From Sphingobium sp. TKS (GTDB lineage: Bacteria; Pseudomonadota; Alphaproteobacteria; Sphingomonadales; Sphingomonadaceae): a stretch of DNA of 64,000 nucleotides. The translations under genes and the position numbers were made by a program. This document shows, piece by piece, positions 16,501-23,933 of the stretch (positions are counted from its first letter, which is position 1; each line of letters starts with the position of its first letter). The stretch spans positions 871,001 through 935,000 of the forward strand of contig NZ_CP005083.1 of NCBI RefSeq assembly GCF_001563265.1. The letters are read 5' to 3'. The notes beneath the pieces were generated by a model. It saw only the letters and a program-made list of their open reading frames with translations. It was not told the origin of the DNA and ran no database searches.

Positions 16501-18462
16501 CTCAGTCAGCAAGACTGGCGCCGGAGATGCGGCTTGGCCCAGAAGATCTTCCAGAGGGTGCGCGGCTGCCGGAAGCCTGTTCCTGGACGTATGCCGGATC
16601 AATGTAATGACCCGCTCAAACGGGCGCGGCTCGCTGTCGGGAACAAGAGCGGCGTCTAGGAAATAGATGGTGGTATTGCCCGGGGTTCTTTCCTCGTCGT
16701 ATGCGAGGCGGCACAAGACGCAGATCGACATTGCGTCCGGTAACGCGCTTTTCAGTTGGGGAAGAACCTTCGCAGGCCGGAAAAGTGCGAGTGTGCCGCG
16801 CTTCTCTTCCGAGACGACGGACACAAAGAACGCCCGCTCTTCTCCCTCATCGCCAAAAAATTTATCACAAAAATCATCAATGAAGTTCGCCCGATCTTCT
16901 TCGGCCGGCTCATCGGCTTCGAAAGATGAAGCAAGGACTGATGCCAATCTTTCATCGTCCCTGTTCACGTAGCCGGTCTGCGAGCGGCGCTGCAGAAGGA
17001 CTGGCAACGAGGCAAGCGTCAGCGGTTCGTCGCTCGCTCGTCGATAGGCCATGTGGCCCATCGGCGTTGGGTTCCCCAGAGCTTCTTTTTCCCGGAACGA
17101 TGAAGTGGTGGGGTCATAAACCATGCCCGCGCGTGGCGCGCGATCCTGAAGTCGAACACGCCATCTTTGCGCCTCGCTCTCGAGGCCTTCCAGTTGAGCA
17201 TTTTCCTGACGCTCGCAGTCACGAAGGTCATCATTTAGCTTCGCGCGTCGTTTTTCGAGCAAGCATTGCAGCCGCTCTTGCTTGCGCCCAGCGCGAAGAT
17301 GTCGGGAGTTCATCGTGGCAATGCTTGCCTCGATCGCTTCGAGGCTCAGCTGTGCCTTCCTAAGCCGATCATCGAAGTAGGCATCAATGAGTTTACGTTG
17401 CTCATCCTCGTAGCGCGCTTCTTGCAGGGAGATTTCGGATAGCTGCGCGGTGAGACTTGTCGAGATTCCCGCAGACATGCGTTCGATGTCAGAGAGATGT
17501 GCCGCCGCTTCGTTCGAGTCATGCAAGGCAATGTCTGTGAGTTTTTGGCGCACGGAATTTGGCAGTGATGCAAGTTGCCGTTCGTGCGCACGACGGCTTT
17601 CATCAAGCTTCAGATCGAGATTCGTAATCGTCGCCTGGGTCGTGCTCAATCTGCTCTGACATGCCTTCAGGTCTCTCGCGATTTCGTCTTCGCTGCGCGA
17701 AAGTAAGTTCCATGGATTCAGGCGGCGTGCAAGCCAGCCTAGTCCCTCGGCTGATGCTAACTGCGAGGCGCGCGCACGCGCTTCGTTGAGCTCCTTCTTC
17801 AGCTGCGAGAGCTCCCCTTCCGCGGCCAACTGCACATCACGCTGTTCTGCCAAAGAGTGTTGTAACTCTTGCGAAATTTTCCGAAATTTGATTTCGCAAG
17901 CGTCAATTTCCGTAGCAAGCGCATCTCGGTAGGGTTGCGGCTCCAGCCCTGCAATAAGAGACGAAAATAGGGCATCGCTATCGAACTTGCGTGTCGCAAA
18001 GGCCTGTTGCTCGTGGGCAAGCTCGTCACTGCGTTTCAGCAGCGCATCAATCTGACCTTTGCGCCGTTCAATCTCTTTGTCAGCGTCGGTCAAAGCTGCG
18101 TCAGCATGAGCCTTCGCCGTCGCTATTTCCGCTTCAGACCATTGATGTGCCTTGCCCCGTTCGAGAAGGAACCGAAGCTCATTGCGCTCTTCGGTGAGTC
18201 GTCGAACGCTGGCAGCAATCTGTTCACCTTCGCTGACCGTCTGCTCCAAGAAAACGTGCAGCCTGCTGAGCCTGGAATTGGCGCGTTGTTGCAGCTTGGA
18301 CGCAGATAATTGAGCATTATTTCGGACATCTTCCGATCTCTGAGAAAGCGATTGCAGTGCAATTTCGTCGGCTCGGAAAAGGGCGCGAACATGATCAACA
18401 AGGAGGCTTTCAATCCCTTCGGAAAACCGGATCGCTGATGAACTACGGGACTTTTCGATCAA
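13582..18462 (-). CDS. Coiled-coil SF1 helicase, UPF1/DNA2-like (operon gene 1)
   Basis: Protein of 1626 aa. Residues ~30-440 form long coiled coils, 440-860 are an unrecognised globular region, and the rest is an SF1B-type helicase: Walker A QGPPGTGKTT (885-894), SQTNLAVENAL (914-924), Walker B VVIIDEVSKA (1274-1283), GDHRQLPPTFD (motif III, ~1302), TQYRMHPQI (1368-1376), VDRLQGKEADIVIVS (1515-1529) and NVAFSRARDLLVVIG (motif VI, ~1554). A second coiled coil (~985-1020 and 1140-1180) is inserted between motifs Ia and II, as in the DNA2/UPF1 group. It starts at TTG 18462 with GAAGG seven bases upstream, and is first in a five-gene run of 4-bp overlaps. Translocation on RNA or DNA is expected from the family. 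Confidence 0.9.
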   Translation of the reverse strand: MIEKSRSSSAIRFSEGIESLLVDHVRALFRADEIALQSLSQRSEDVRNNAQLSASKLQQRANSRLSRLHVFLEQTVSEGEQIAASVRRLTEERNELRFLLERGKAHQWSEAEIATAKAHADAALTDADKEIERRKGQIDALLKRSDELAHEQQAFATRKFDSDALFSSLIAGLEPQPYRDALATEIDACEIKFRKISQELQHSLAEQRDVQLAAEGELSQLKKELNEARARASQLASAEGLGWLARRLNPWNLLSRSEDEIARDLKACQSRLSTTQATITNLDLKLDESRRAHERQLASLPNSVRQKLTDIALHDSNEAAAHLSDIERMSAGISTSLTAQLSEISLQEARYEDEQRKLIDAYFDDRLRKAQLSLEAIEASIATMNSRHLRAGRKQERLQCLLEKRRAKLNDDLRDCERQENAQLEGLESEAQRWRVRLQDRAPRAGMVYDPTTSSFREKEALGNPTPMGHMAYRRASDEPLTLASLPVLLQRRSQTGYVNRDDERLASVLASSFEADEPAEEDRANFIDDFCDKFFGDEGEERAFFVSVVSEEKRGTLALFRPAKVLPQLKSALPDAMSICVLCRLAYDEERTPGNTTIYFLDAALVPDSEPRPFERVITLIRHTSRNRLPAAAHPLEDLLGQAASPAPVLLTELEGRLRDWRGYLDWADEQILRRAPSAILGPGEWKGRIWEGYLFCETKQVARMLTSGPKFAGSQPRMELFQWGAQEQLGSTASSFRCDSVEVVEENPTIDISRHCPWPNGAARSVRIVLGVRDAAALAELPDDASFGLRNMSEAAGARTQIARYRDALRQLQFLAPGGKHRSRLTAAPYLMASIFNVSQVSRPMAKSGRLLNAGIATLYRLNEDQARAVEVMLAAPEIAYIQGPPGTGKTTMIAAACAHFVRSGQRVLIASQTNLAVENALERLIEDPEARPLWLSRVEGDKKKSSAIGDWYRLAADHVEAAVRDPFHGLADDVEHWQIWLERARKLERDRAAIGSDLQRRERDLSAAQERLTELLHREGCELESDARIKWWAMAHDALAHASDWDPSLFLPALAADAADLLKLLAKFDGKAVRLDVSPGALNRQVQERVRALQPQLNSEDNHRETAMLQVRTAVLADWPDLPSSRQPDRKGQEENSLTVAQAESQLRRAQQSLDDAQGRANAVGEKVGKLLSEIEGFLNQNQVPSELSAAIGAVQNHADLQEARLNDFDPLKAWLPLLDQWVLDAKNQAENPSATDRMGERYIRNANVIGITCNSDFSVLSDAGFSRFDVVIIDEVSKATPLELLRPMLLAPKTILVGDHRQLPPTFDFATSGQSDRLRTEDEDPEALEREVELLRKYERLTTASLFRDGFAEIDAKSRAALHTQYRMHPQIMALVNRFYDGRLESGLVDPDGSDETAEWSWRTHGLTLHSRTGGHYLSPHQHALWVDSSEDDAGKPAFEDSENGGIGNQLEARLVAQLVADIVDGCAREQRKKTIAVATFYNRQKRLIQASLREKLGSRFNEQRIDVETVDRLQGKEADIVIVSMVRNRSPQKGRLGRNSNPAKFERINVAFSRARDLLVVIGARKTFESFEVAIEPVDGGPPRRTRVYGQIIDDIRDAGGLWRAQDILGPRARRSGDRPA

Positions 18463-18614
18463 TTTATTTGCCTTCGCGCTCTGCGCCTGTCGCGCTTACA
18501 TCTAAATTGACCAATTGGATTTTAAAACGCATCGAGTGGCAGCAGTTTACGTTATCCAGATTAAAATTCGGCAACAGGTGTTATCGTAATTTTCGCTCGC
18601 CTCGTCCCGTGCCT
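18463..18614 (-). promoter_or_regulatory. AT-rich leader of the five-gene operon
   Basis: This 152-bp gap is clearly more AT-rich than its surroundings (ATTTTAAAACGC, ATCTAAATTGACC) and lies directly upstream of the helicase start, with the facing gene (18615-19046) transcribed the same way. It is the natural place for the operon promoter. I cannot assign -35/-10 boxes reliably for an alphaproteobacterial promoter. Confidence 0.4.
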
Positions 18615-19046
18615 TTAGCTGTCCTTGAGGCAAGCGGACATGGCAGCGAGATCCGAATCTAGAGCGGCGCGCAAGCCCAAAGCAGCTCGTGTTACATCGA
18701 TGTCGCTGAAACCGTCTGCCATCACCAGGACATGGCCGGCTCCGCCGGCGGGACCCTGATGGTCAGGACAGTCGTAGAGCGCATCCACGGCAGGAATGGC
18801 CCCGACGATTTGATCGACCGAGTCGGCCTGGAAACATAGCTCGGTAGCTCCGCTCCCGAAATCGACGACGACGCACCGCCCGACTGCCTCCAACTCATCG
18901 GCGAGTTGTGCGTAAGTCCAGAAGTCAAACCCATTGAGGGGCGCCAGTGCTGCCTCGAAAGCGGCGTTCCCGTCGAAAATCAGACCCAGGAAACTCGGGA
19001 TCTGCTCTGGTCCTTCGTCATCCGTGTAGTTGTCTGGTTCTATCAA
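18615..19046 (-). CDS. Hypothetical acidic protein
   Basis: Small acidic protein of 143 aa starting at TTG 19046, with a good GGAGG six bases upstream, which supports the start. Visible features are a run of Asp/Glu at the N-terminus (MIEPDNYTDDEGPEQIP) and a middle strand pattern (CVVVDFGSGATELCFQ). No motif, signal peptide or membrane segment is recognised. It lies upstream of the five-gene operon on the same strand, separated by 152 bp, so it could be co-transcribed or independent. Confidence 0.6.
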   Translation of the reverse strand: MIEPDNYTDDEGPEQIPSFLGLIFDGNAAFEAALAPLNGFDFWTYAQLADELEAVGRCVVVDFGSGATELCFQADSVDQIVGAIPAVDALYDCPDHQGPAGGAGHVLVMADGFSDIDVTRAALGLRAALDSDLAAMSACLKDS

Positions 19047-19323
19047 GGGTTGCCTCCAAATGGCCCAGTTTTCGGATGGTCGTTACGGGTCATGCCGACC
19101 GACCGCAAAACGGTCGCCGACCAACTGTCGGACCATTGAGCCACCGCAGCCGCCCATCTGTTCGGGATTGCGGCTCTCGCTTGCCTTCTCGCGCAACGTA
19201 GGCTAGCATCTGGTGGTCATCAAGAGTTGGGTCGACGCCCACACCAACCTGCCGTTCCGGGCAAGGTGGTTTTGCGAAAGCAGATGTGGCCCACATCCGG
19301 GCAACGAAGCGGAAGCTGTGTCG

Positions 19324-19342
19324 ACCCTCCAATCTGGAGGGT
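19324..19342 (+). promoter_or_regulatory. Hairpin sequestering the DUF3293 Shine-Dalgarno
   Basis: ACCCTCC (19324-19330), loop AATCT, GGAGGGT (19336-19342): a perfect 7-bp stem whose 3' arm is the Shine-Dalgarno GGAGG of the gene starting at 19347. Translation should be low unless the stem is opened. The rest of the gap 19047-19323 shows nothing I can assign. Confidence 0.55.
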
Positions 19343-19346
19343 TTCC

Positions 19347-19775
19347 ATGTCCAAGACATCACTCGATCCTACCCTTATTCAGGCCTATCGGCGAACGCGC
19401 TACAGCGCAGATCTGGGCGGTGAGGCCATCGTGCTGCGGATCGATGTGCCTTCTGTAGTGGTGGCCGCCGCGATCCAGGCGAGCAGTTCTCCCGGAGCTG
19501 CCTTCATCACCGCGGAGAATCCCTACAGCAGCCCGAACTCTGCACAGGAGAACGCGGCATCGATGGCGTTGCTGAAAGGTGAACTCGAAGCCCTGGGAGC
19601 CACGGTTTTCGAAGGGGTGGGGCAGGGGGACGACCCCGCTTGGCCTGGTGAGGCGAGCTACCTTGCTCTTGGCCTTTCGCGCGATCAGGCCTGCCTGCTT
19701 GGACGAAAGTACCAGCAAAACGCGATCGTATGGATCGGCGTCCATGGGACGCCCGAGTTGGTTTTGCTGCGCTGA
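19347..19775 (+). CDS. DUF3293 family protein
   Basis: Protein of 142 aa with the DUF3293 pattern: AAFITAENPYSSPNSAQENAA, a middle GATVFEGVGQGDD, EASYLALGLSRDQACLLGRKYQQNAIVWIG. The family is a small cytoplasmic protein of unknown function. Start at 19347 (MSKTSLDPTL) follows GGAGG and conserved length; an upstream in-frame extension to 19227 has no support. It lies 106 bp ahead of metK, with the riboswitch in the gap, so transcription from here may run into the riboswitch. Confidence 0.85.
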   Translation: MSKTSLDPTLIQAYRRTRYSADLGGEAIVLRIDVPSVVVAAAIQASSSPGAAFITAENPYSSPNSAQENAASMALLKGELEALGATVFEGVGQGDDPAWPGEASYLALGLSRDQACLLGRKYQQNAIVWIGVHGTPELVLLR

Positions 19776-19802
19776 CCTGTCGGCCCAGGCATTGATTGGT
19801 TT

Positions 19803-19818
19803 GGCCCGCCCAAGGGCC
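19803..19818 (+). other. Small GC hairpin between DUF3293 and riboswitch
   Basis: GGCCC, loop GCCCAA, GGGCC, directly abutting the riboswitch P1 stem. It may be a weak terminator of the upstream gene or part of an extended P1. No T-run follows. Confidence 0.3.
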
Positions 19819-19876
19819 GGGGGGATTTGTTCCTGATTGCCGCCCCCGACATCGTCAAAGCGGCTAAAACTGGAGA
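19817..19876 (+). ncRNA. SAM-II (SAM-alpha) type riboswitch upstream of metK
   Basis: The leader folds as a SAM-II H-type pseudoknot. P1 is CGGGGG (19818-19823) with CCCCCG (19843-19848). The loop starts GATTTG (19824-19829), continues TTCCTGATTGCCG, and its GCCG (19839-19842) pairs with CGGC (19861-19864), followed by the invariant-looking GCTAAAA (19863-19869). The Shine-Dalgarno TGGAG (19871-19875) sits at the pseudoknot's 3' edge, so SAM binding should hide it and repress translation. The order GATTTG...CC...ATTGC...GCTAAAA matches what I know of SAM-II; the related SAM-V class shares this core. Its place six bases ahead of a SAM synthetase start codon gives direct product feedback. Confidence 0.8.
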
Positions 19877-19881
19877 CTTTT

Positions 19882-21084
19882 ATGTCTGTTTTTGAAGGGT
19901 TGTTCACCTCTGAAGCCGTATCGGCCGGGCATCCTGATAAGCTCTGCGATCAGATTTCGGACGCCGTTCTCGATGCCTTCCTGAGGCTCGATCCCAATGC
20001 CCGAGTCGCTTGCGAGACCTTCGCTGCAAACGACAAAATCATCGTGGCTGGGGAGTTCCGGACCACCCGACCGGAAGACTTTGCCGCGGTTGAGGCAGGA
20101 GCACCTGAGCTGGTTCGCGCTGTCCTGCGCGAGGTAGGCTACGGCCACGAAGCCACTGATATTGATCCAGCTACTTGTGAAATTGAGGTCCGCTTCAATC
20201 GTCAAAGTCCGGAAATCGAGGCGGGAGTCGATGGCGGAGAGGAGACGGGTGCCGGCGATCAGGGCCTCATGTTTGGTCATGCCGTTGCTGAGACCGAACA
20301 CTTCATGCCGCTGGCCTGGTCGCTCGCGACGGATCTTGTCGCTCGCGCCAGTGAGCTTGTGGGGGAGGGGGGCAGCGCGTTGAGGCCTGACGGCAAAGCT
20401 CAGGTCACTGTGCGTTACCGCGAGGGCAAGCCGGTCGGCGTGGAGACGGTCGTGTTGTCATGGCAGCATCAGTTTGAGAGCGAGCTCGAGGCGGTCAGGG
20501 CTCTGCTGCAGGCCGAAGTGATTGACCAGGTCATTCCGTCCCACCTGCGGACCCCTCAGTTCAAGGCGCTCATCAACCCGGCCGGGCCATTCACCGTAGG
20601 CGGGCCCAAGGGTGACACGGGCCTTACCGGACGAAAGATCATCGTCGACACCTACGGCGGCGCTTGCCCCCATGGCGGGGGCGCCTTCTCCGGCAAGGAT
20701 CCAACAAAGGTCGACAGGTCGGCCGCCTATGTCGCAAGGCACATCGCCAAGAATATTGTGGCTGCCCGCTTGGCAAACCGTTGCACCGTTCAGCTGGCCT
20801 ATGCGATCGGTGTCGCCGAGCCTGTGTCGGTGAACGTCGAGACCTACGGAACCGGCACAATTCCCGATGCCGCGCTGGCGACCGCAGTTCGAGCTGCGTG
20901 GGACCTGACACCTGCGGGGATCATCCGCGATCTCGACCTGCTGCGTCCCATCTATTCCGACACTGCCGTGCTCGGCCATTTCGGGCGTTGGCGCTCACCG
21001 GCGCACCATCGCTGGGAGCGCCTCGATAAGGCCGCAGCATTGGCTCACCAACTGTCCCAGGACAGCTTGGAGGCTGTAGGCTGA
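19882..21084 (+). CDS. metK: S-adenosylmethionine synthetase
   Basis: Makes SAM from methionine and ATP. Full length at 400 aa with the family signatures: SAGHPDKLCDQISDA near the N-terminus, GAGDQGLMFG (ATP/Mg site) and the glycine-rich GGACPHGGGAFSGKDPTKVDRSAAY. Start at 19882 follows TGGAG by six bases. Because it sits in an island, it is probably a second copy beside the housekeeping metK (not visible here). Riboswitch control of its own product, and a SAM-using radical enzyme in the nearby operon, suggest it may supply SAM locally; the latter is inference. Confidence 0.95.
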   Translation: MSVFEGLFTSEAVSAGHPDKLCDQISDAVLDAFLRLDPNARVACETFAANDKIIVAGEFRTTRPEDFAAVEAGAPELVRAVLREVGYGHEATDIDPATCEIEVRFNRQSPEIEAGVDGGEETGAGDQGLMFGHAVAETEHFMPLAWSLATDLVARASELVGEGGSALRPDGKAQVTVRYREGKPVGVETVVLSWQHQFESELEAVRALLQAEVIDQVIPSHLRTPQFKALINPAGPFTVGGPKGDTGLTGRKIIVDTYGGACPHGGGAFSGKDPTKVDRSAAYVARHIAKNIVAARLANRCTVQLAYAIGVAEPVSVNVETYGTGTIPDAALATAVRAAWDLTPAGIIRDLDLLRPIYSDTAVLGHFGRWRSPAHHRWERLDKAAALAHQLSQDSLEAVG

Positions 21085-21227
21085 CGCTTGAGAGGCGCGC
21101 GGGTCGAACCTTCGCATCCTCGGTACCGCGATGCCGCGCGCCCTCCTGCGACCTATTTTGTCATAGCTATTGCCTATCGAGCGCCAGCCAGAATGTCCCG
21201 CTTCGTCACTCAACAGGAGAAAAGCCT

Positions 21228-22319
21228 ATTCGCACTTACGTTTGTCCACGCTGCCGGACCAAGTCGGGCGTCAACATCATCTACGGCATGCCGGGCCTAG
21301 ACCTCATTGACCGTTCCGATCGCGGTGAAATCGTGTTGGGCGGGTGCGTCATGGGTAAAGATATGCCTGATCATAGGTGCCGCGATTGCGGCCATGAATG
21401 GCAAATCACTAATCGCTCGGAACGCCTTGGCGGGCAGTCTCTTGCGGGCCACGCCAACGGTAACGCTTTGGCTCTGGTTCTCGACGCGGCAAGCTTCGCC
21501 GCGGACCGGCACCGGCAGCAGCGTCGCAAGGATGTTGATGCTTCGCCCTACATCAACCATCCGCTCGCCCTCGCTCGCATTCTCGCCCTCGAGGCAGGCG
21601 TCTCTGATCCCCAAGTGATTGCCGCCGCGCTCCTTCACGACACGATCGAGGACACGGAAACGTCTCTTGAGGAGCTCGAAACGAGGTTCGGAGCGCTGGT
21701 CGCAAGGATTGTCGCGGAAGTGACCGACGACAAGTCCAAACCCAAGGCGGAGCGCAAACGGCTCCAGGTCGAGAAAGCTGCCACGAAATCGTCCGAAGCC
21801 AAACTGGTGAAGCTTGCGGACAAGATCAGCAACCTTCGGGACATCGTCGCTTCCCCTCCGGCAGATTGGCCGCAGCAGCGGAAGGCTGAGTATTTCGAGT
21901 GGGCGAGGGATGTCGTATCTGGCCTTCGTGGCGTAAGCCCGCAGCTCGAGGTCGCCTTCGACACTATTCACGCGCAGGGCACCGCGCTGTTTGAGTTGCC
22001 ACAGGCACCGGGTTCCGAAGTCTCGACGAGGACGCCGTCAAACTCGAACAAAGGCCATACCTTCATCGTTGAGGATGGTGCAGTTGTGGCTGACTACTAC
22101 CACTTCGGCGCCGACGTCGATTACGAGTTCGCCGTGCAGATCCGCTTCGGTCCGGACGCGCAAGAGCGGCTGGCAGAACTGCTGGTGCTCGCACAGCCGG
22201 TTTCGCCTGACGCACTGGCTGAGGCTCTGCGAGACCGGTTCGGCACCTATTACGCCACTCGTGATTTCGCCGATGAGAATGGCATCAGCTATGAGGCGCG
22301 GCGGGACATGTGGCCATGA
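21228..22319 (+). CDS. Zinc-ribbon/HD-domain hydrolase, RelA/SpoT (MESH1)-like
   Basis: The HD domain is clear: HP in SPYINHPLALARIL, LLHDTIEDTETSLEEL (HD and ED) and KLADKISNLRDI, as in (p)ppGpp hydrolase domains. An N-terminal zinc ribbon is formed by CPRC, LGGC and CRDCGHEW, but the first CPRC lies upstream of the first in-frame ATG (21288). Going upstream, the best start is ATT at 21228, preceded by AGGAG at suitable spacing; no ATG, GTG or TTG is suitable. The C-terminal part contains FIVEDGAVVADYYHFGADVDYEFAVQ and is not recognised. The role may be alarmone or nucleotide hydrolysis. The start is the main uncertainty. Confidence 0.8.
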   Translation: MRTYVCPRCRTKSGVNIIYGMPGLDLIDRSDRGEIVLGGCVMGKDMPDHRCRDCGHEWQITNRSERLGGQSLAGHANGNALALVLDAASFAADRHRQQRRKDVDASPYINHPLALARILALEAGVSDPQVIAAALLHDTIEDTETSLEELETRFGALVARIVAEVTDDKSKPKAERKRLQVEKAATKSSEAKLVKLADKISNLRDIVASPPADWPQQRKAEYFEWARDVVSGLRGVSPQLEVAFDTIHAQGTALFELPQAPGSEVSTRTPSNSNKGHTFIVEDGAVVADYYHFGADVDYEFAVQIRFGPDAQERLAELLVLAQPVSPDALAEALRDRFGTYYATRDFADENGISYEARRDMWP

Positions 22320-22511
22320 GGGGCTGCGATCCTTCCACGCCGTAGCCACATACAAGGAAGCGGACGGGGGTGTAGCTTCGCGGATTCGCAGCTTCAGATG
22401 CACATCTCTGGTCTTGGTTTGGCTCTCAAACCGGTTGGCCGCATGGGAGGTGCACCCCATCGCAAAAGGACCAAAAACGGGGGTATGGGTGGGGGTATTT
22501 CAGGGCTCAGT

Positions 22512-23933
22512 GTTAGCGTCCGCGCTCGTGGTGTAATTTCCGGTGTAGGCGATGGTGTATTCCGGGGTGGGGCATGCCCCACCCCGGAATGCGGCGTCGC
22601 TGGTGGCCACCGGGTTCATCGTTATGGTGGAGTTTGCACACTTCAACCGTGACGAAGAGGAGTTCCCGATGACCGAGGACAGATTACTGATCGAAGAGCT
22701 GGCTGCAAAGGGCGGCCAACCGGATTTTTTGCGCACCATCGCCGAGAACGTGCTGCAGCTGATCATGGAGGCCGACGTTGATGGCCTGATCGGCGCGGGT
22801 CGCCACGAACGCAGCAGCGAGCGCGCGACCTGGCGCAACGGCTATCGCGACCGTTCGCTGGATACCCGGGTAGGCACGCTGAACCTGAAAATCCCCAAGC
22901 TGCGTGCTGGGTCCTATTTTCCGGGCTTCCTTGAGCCCCGCAAGATGGTCGAGAAAGCGCTGGTTGCGGTGATCCAGGAAGCGTGGATCGGCGGGGTCAG
23001 CACCCGGCGGGTCGATGAACTCGTCCAGGCCATGGGCATGACCGGCATCTCCAAGTCCACCGTCTCCAAGCTTTGCAAGGACATTGACGAGCGCGTCCAT
23101 GCCTTTCTGAAACGCCCGCTCACCGGCGAATGGCCGTATCTCTGGCTCGATGCCACCTATCTCAAGGTACGCGAAGGCGGGCGGATCATCAGCGTTGCCG
23201 CAATAATCGCCATGGCCGTCAACACCGAGGGCCGGCGCGAGATCGTCGGCCTGCATATCGGCCCCTCGGAAGCGGAGGTCTTCTGGTCCGACTTCCTGAA
23301 GGACCTTGTTCGGCGCGGTCTTACCGGCGTGAAGCTGGTCATCTCCGATGCTCACGAGGGCCTCAAGGGCGCGATCACCCGCGTCATGGGCGCCACCTGG
23401 CAGCGCTGCCGGGTGCACTTCATGCGCAATGCCCTGTCCTATGTGCCCAAGGGCCAGAACACTGTCGTCGCCGCCGCGATCCGCCAGGTCTTCCTGCAGC
23501 CCGATCAGAAAAGCGCAACGCAGGTCTGGCGACAGGTCGCCGACCAGTTGCGCACCCGTTGGCCCAAGCTCGGCGCCTGCATGGACGAGGCCGAAACCGA
23601 CGTGCTCGCCTACACCGGCTTCCCCACCCAGCACCGCACGAAGTTACACTCAACCAATCCGCTCGAGCGGCTCAACAAGGAGGTCAAGCGCCGCGCCGAC
23701 GTCGTCGGAATCTTCCCGAACGAAGACAGCATCATCCGCCTCGTCGGGGCTGTGCTGATGGAGCAGAACGACGAGTGGCAGCTCCAGCACCGATACATGC
23801 AGATCGAAGGCATGGCCGAACTCAACCAACCCATGATCGAGGAGGAAAATCAGCCCCTACACATCACCGCCAAAGCCGCCTGACGATGGCCCACGGCCAC
23901 AGCCGAAATTACACCACCTTGACGGACGCGACC
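22512..23933 (+). mobile_element. IS256-family element, copy B (1422 bp)
   Basis: Same element as copy A, in opposite orientation. The left end GTTAGCGTCC begins at 22512 and the right end GGACGCGACC ends at 23933. The 9-bp direct repeat GGGCTCAGT flanks it (22503-22511 and 23934-23942). Because this copy and copy A each carry their own duplication, both came in by separate simple insertions. The sequence left of it (22320-22502) holds no gene; two GGGGGTAT repeats lie at 22479-22486 and 22491-22498. Confidence 0.94.
22669..23883 (+). CDS. IS256-family (mutator-type) transposase
   Basis: Identical in protein sequence to the copy A transposase (404 aa), with the same catalytic motifs (LWLDATYLKV, VISDAHEGLKG, NPLERLNKEV) and the same GAGGAG ribosome-binding site ahead of the ATG at 22669. 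It appears fully intact, so this copy should be active if expressed. Confidence 0.94.
   Translation: MTEDRLLIEELAAKGGQPDFLRTIAENVLQLIMEADVDGLIGAGRHERSSERATWRNGYRDRSLDTRVGTLNLKIPKLRAGSYFPGFLEPRKMVEKALVAVIQEAWIGGVSTRRVDELVQAMGMTGISKSTVSKLCKDIDERVHAFLKRPLTGEWPYLWLDATYLKVREGGRIISVAAIIAMAVNTEGRREIVGLHIGPSEAEVFWSDFLKDLVRRGLTGVKLVISDAHEGLKGAITRVMGATWQRCRVHFMRNALSYVPKGQNTVVAAAIRQVFLQPDQKSATQVWRQVADQLRTRWPKLGACMDEAETDVLAYTGFPTQHRTKLHSTNPLERLNKEVKRRADVVGIFPNEDSIIRLVGAVLMEQNDEWQLQHRYMQIEGMAELNQPMIEEENQPLHITAKAA

Noticed and set aside
6109..23933. Composite transposon made by the two IS256 copies
   Set aside because: Each copy has its own flanking duplication; a composite jump would put one duplication at the outer ends only.
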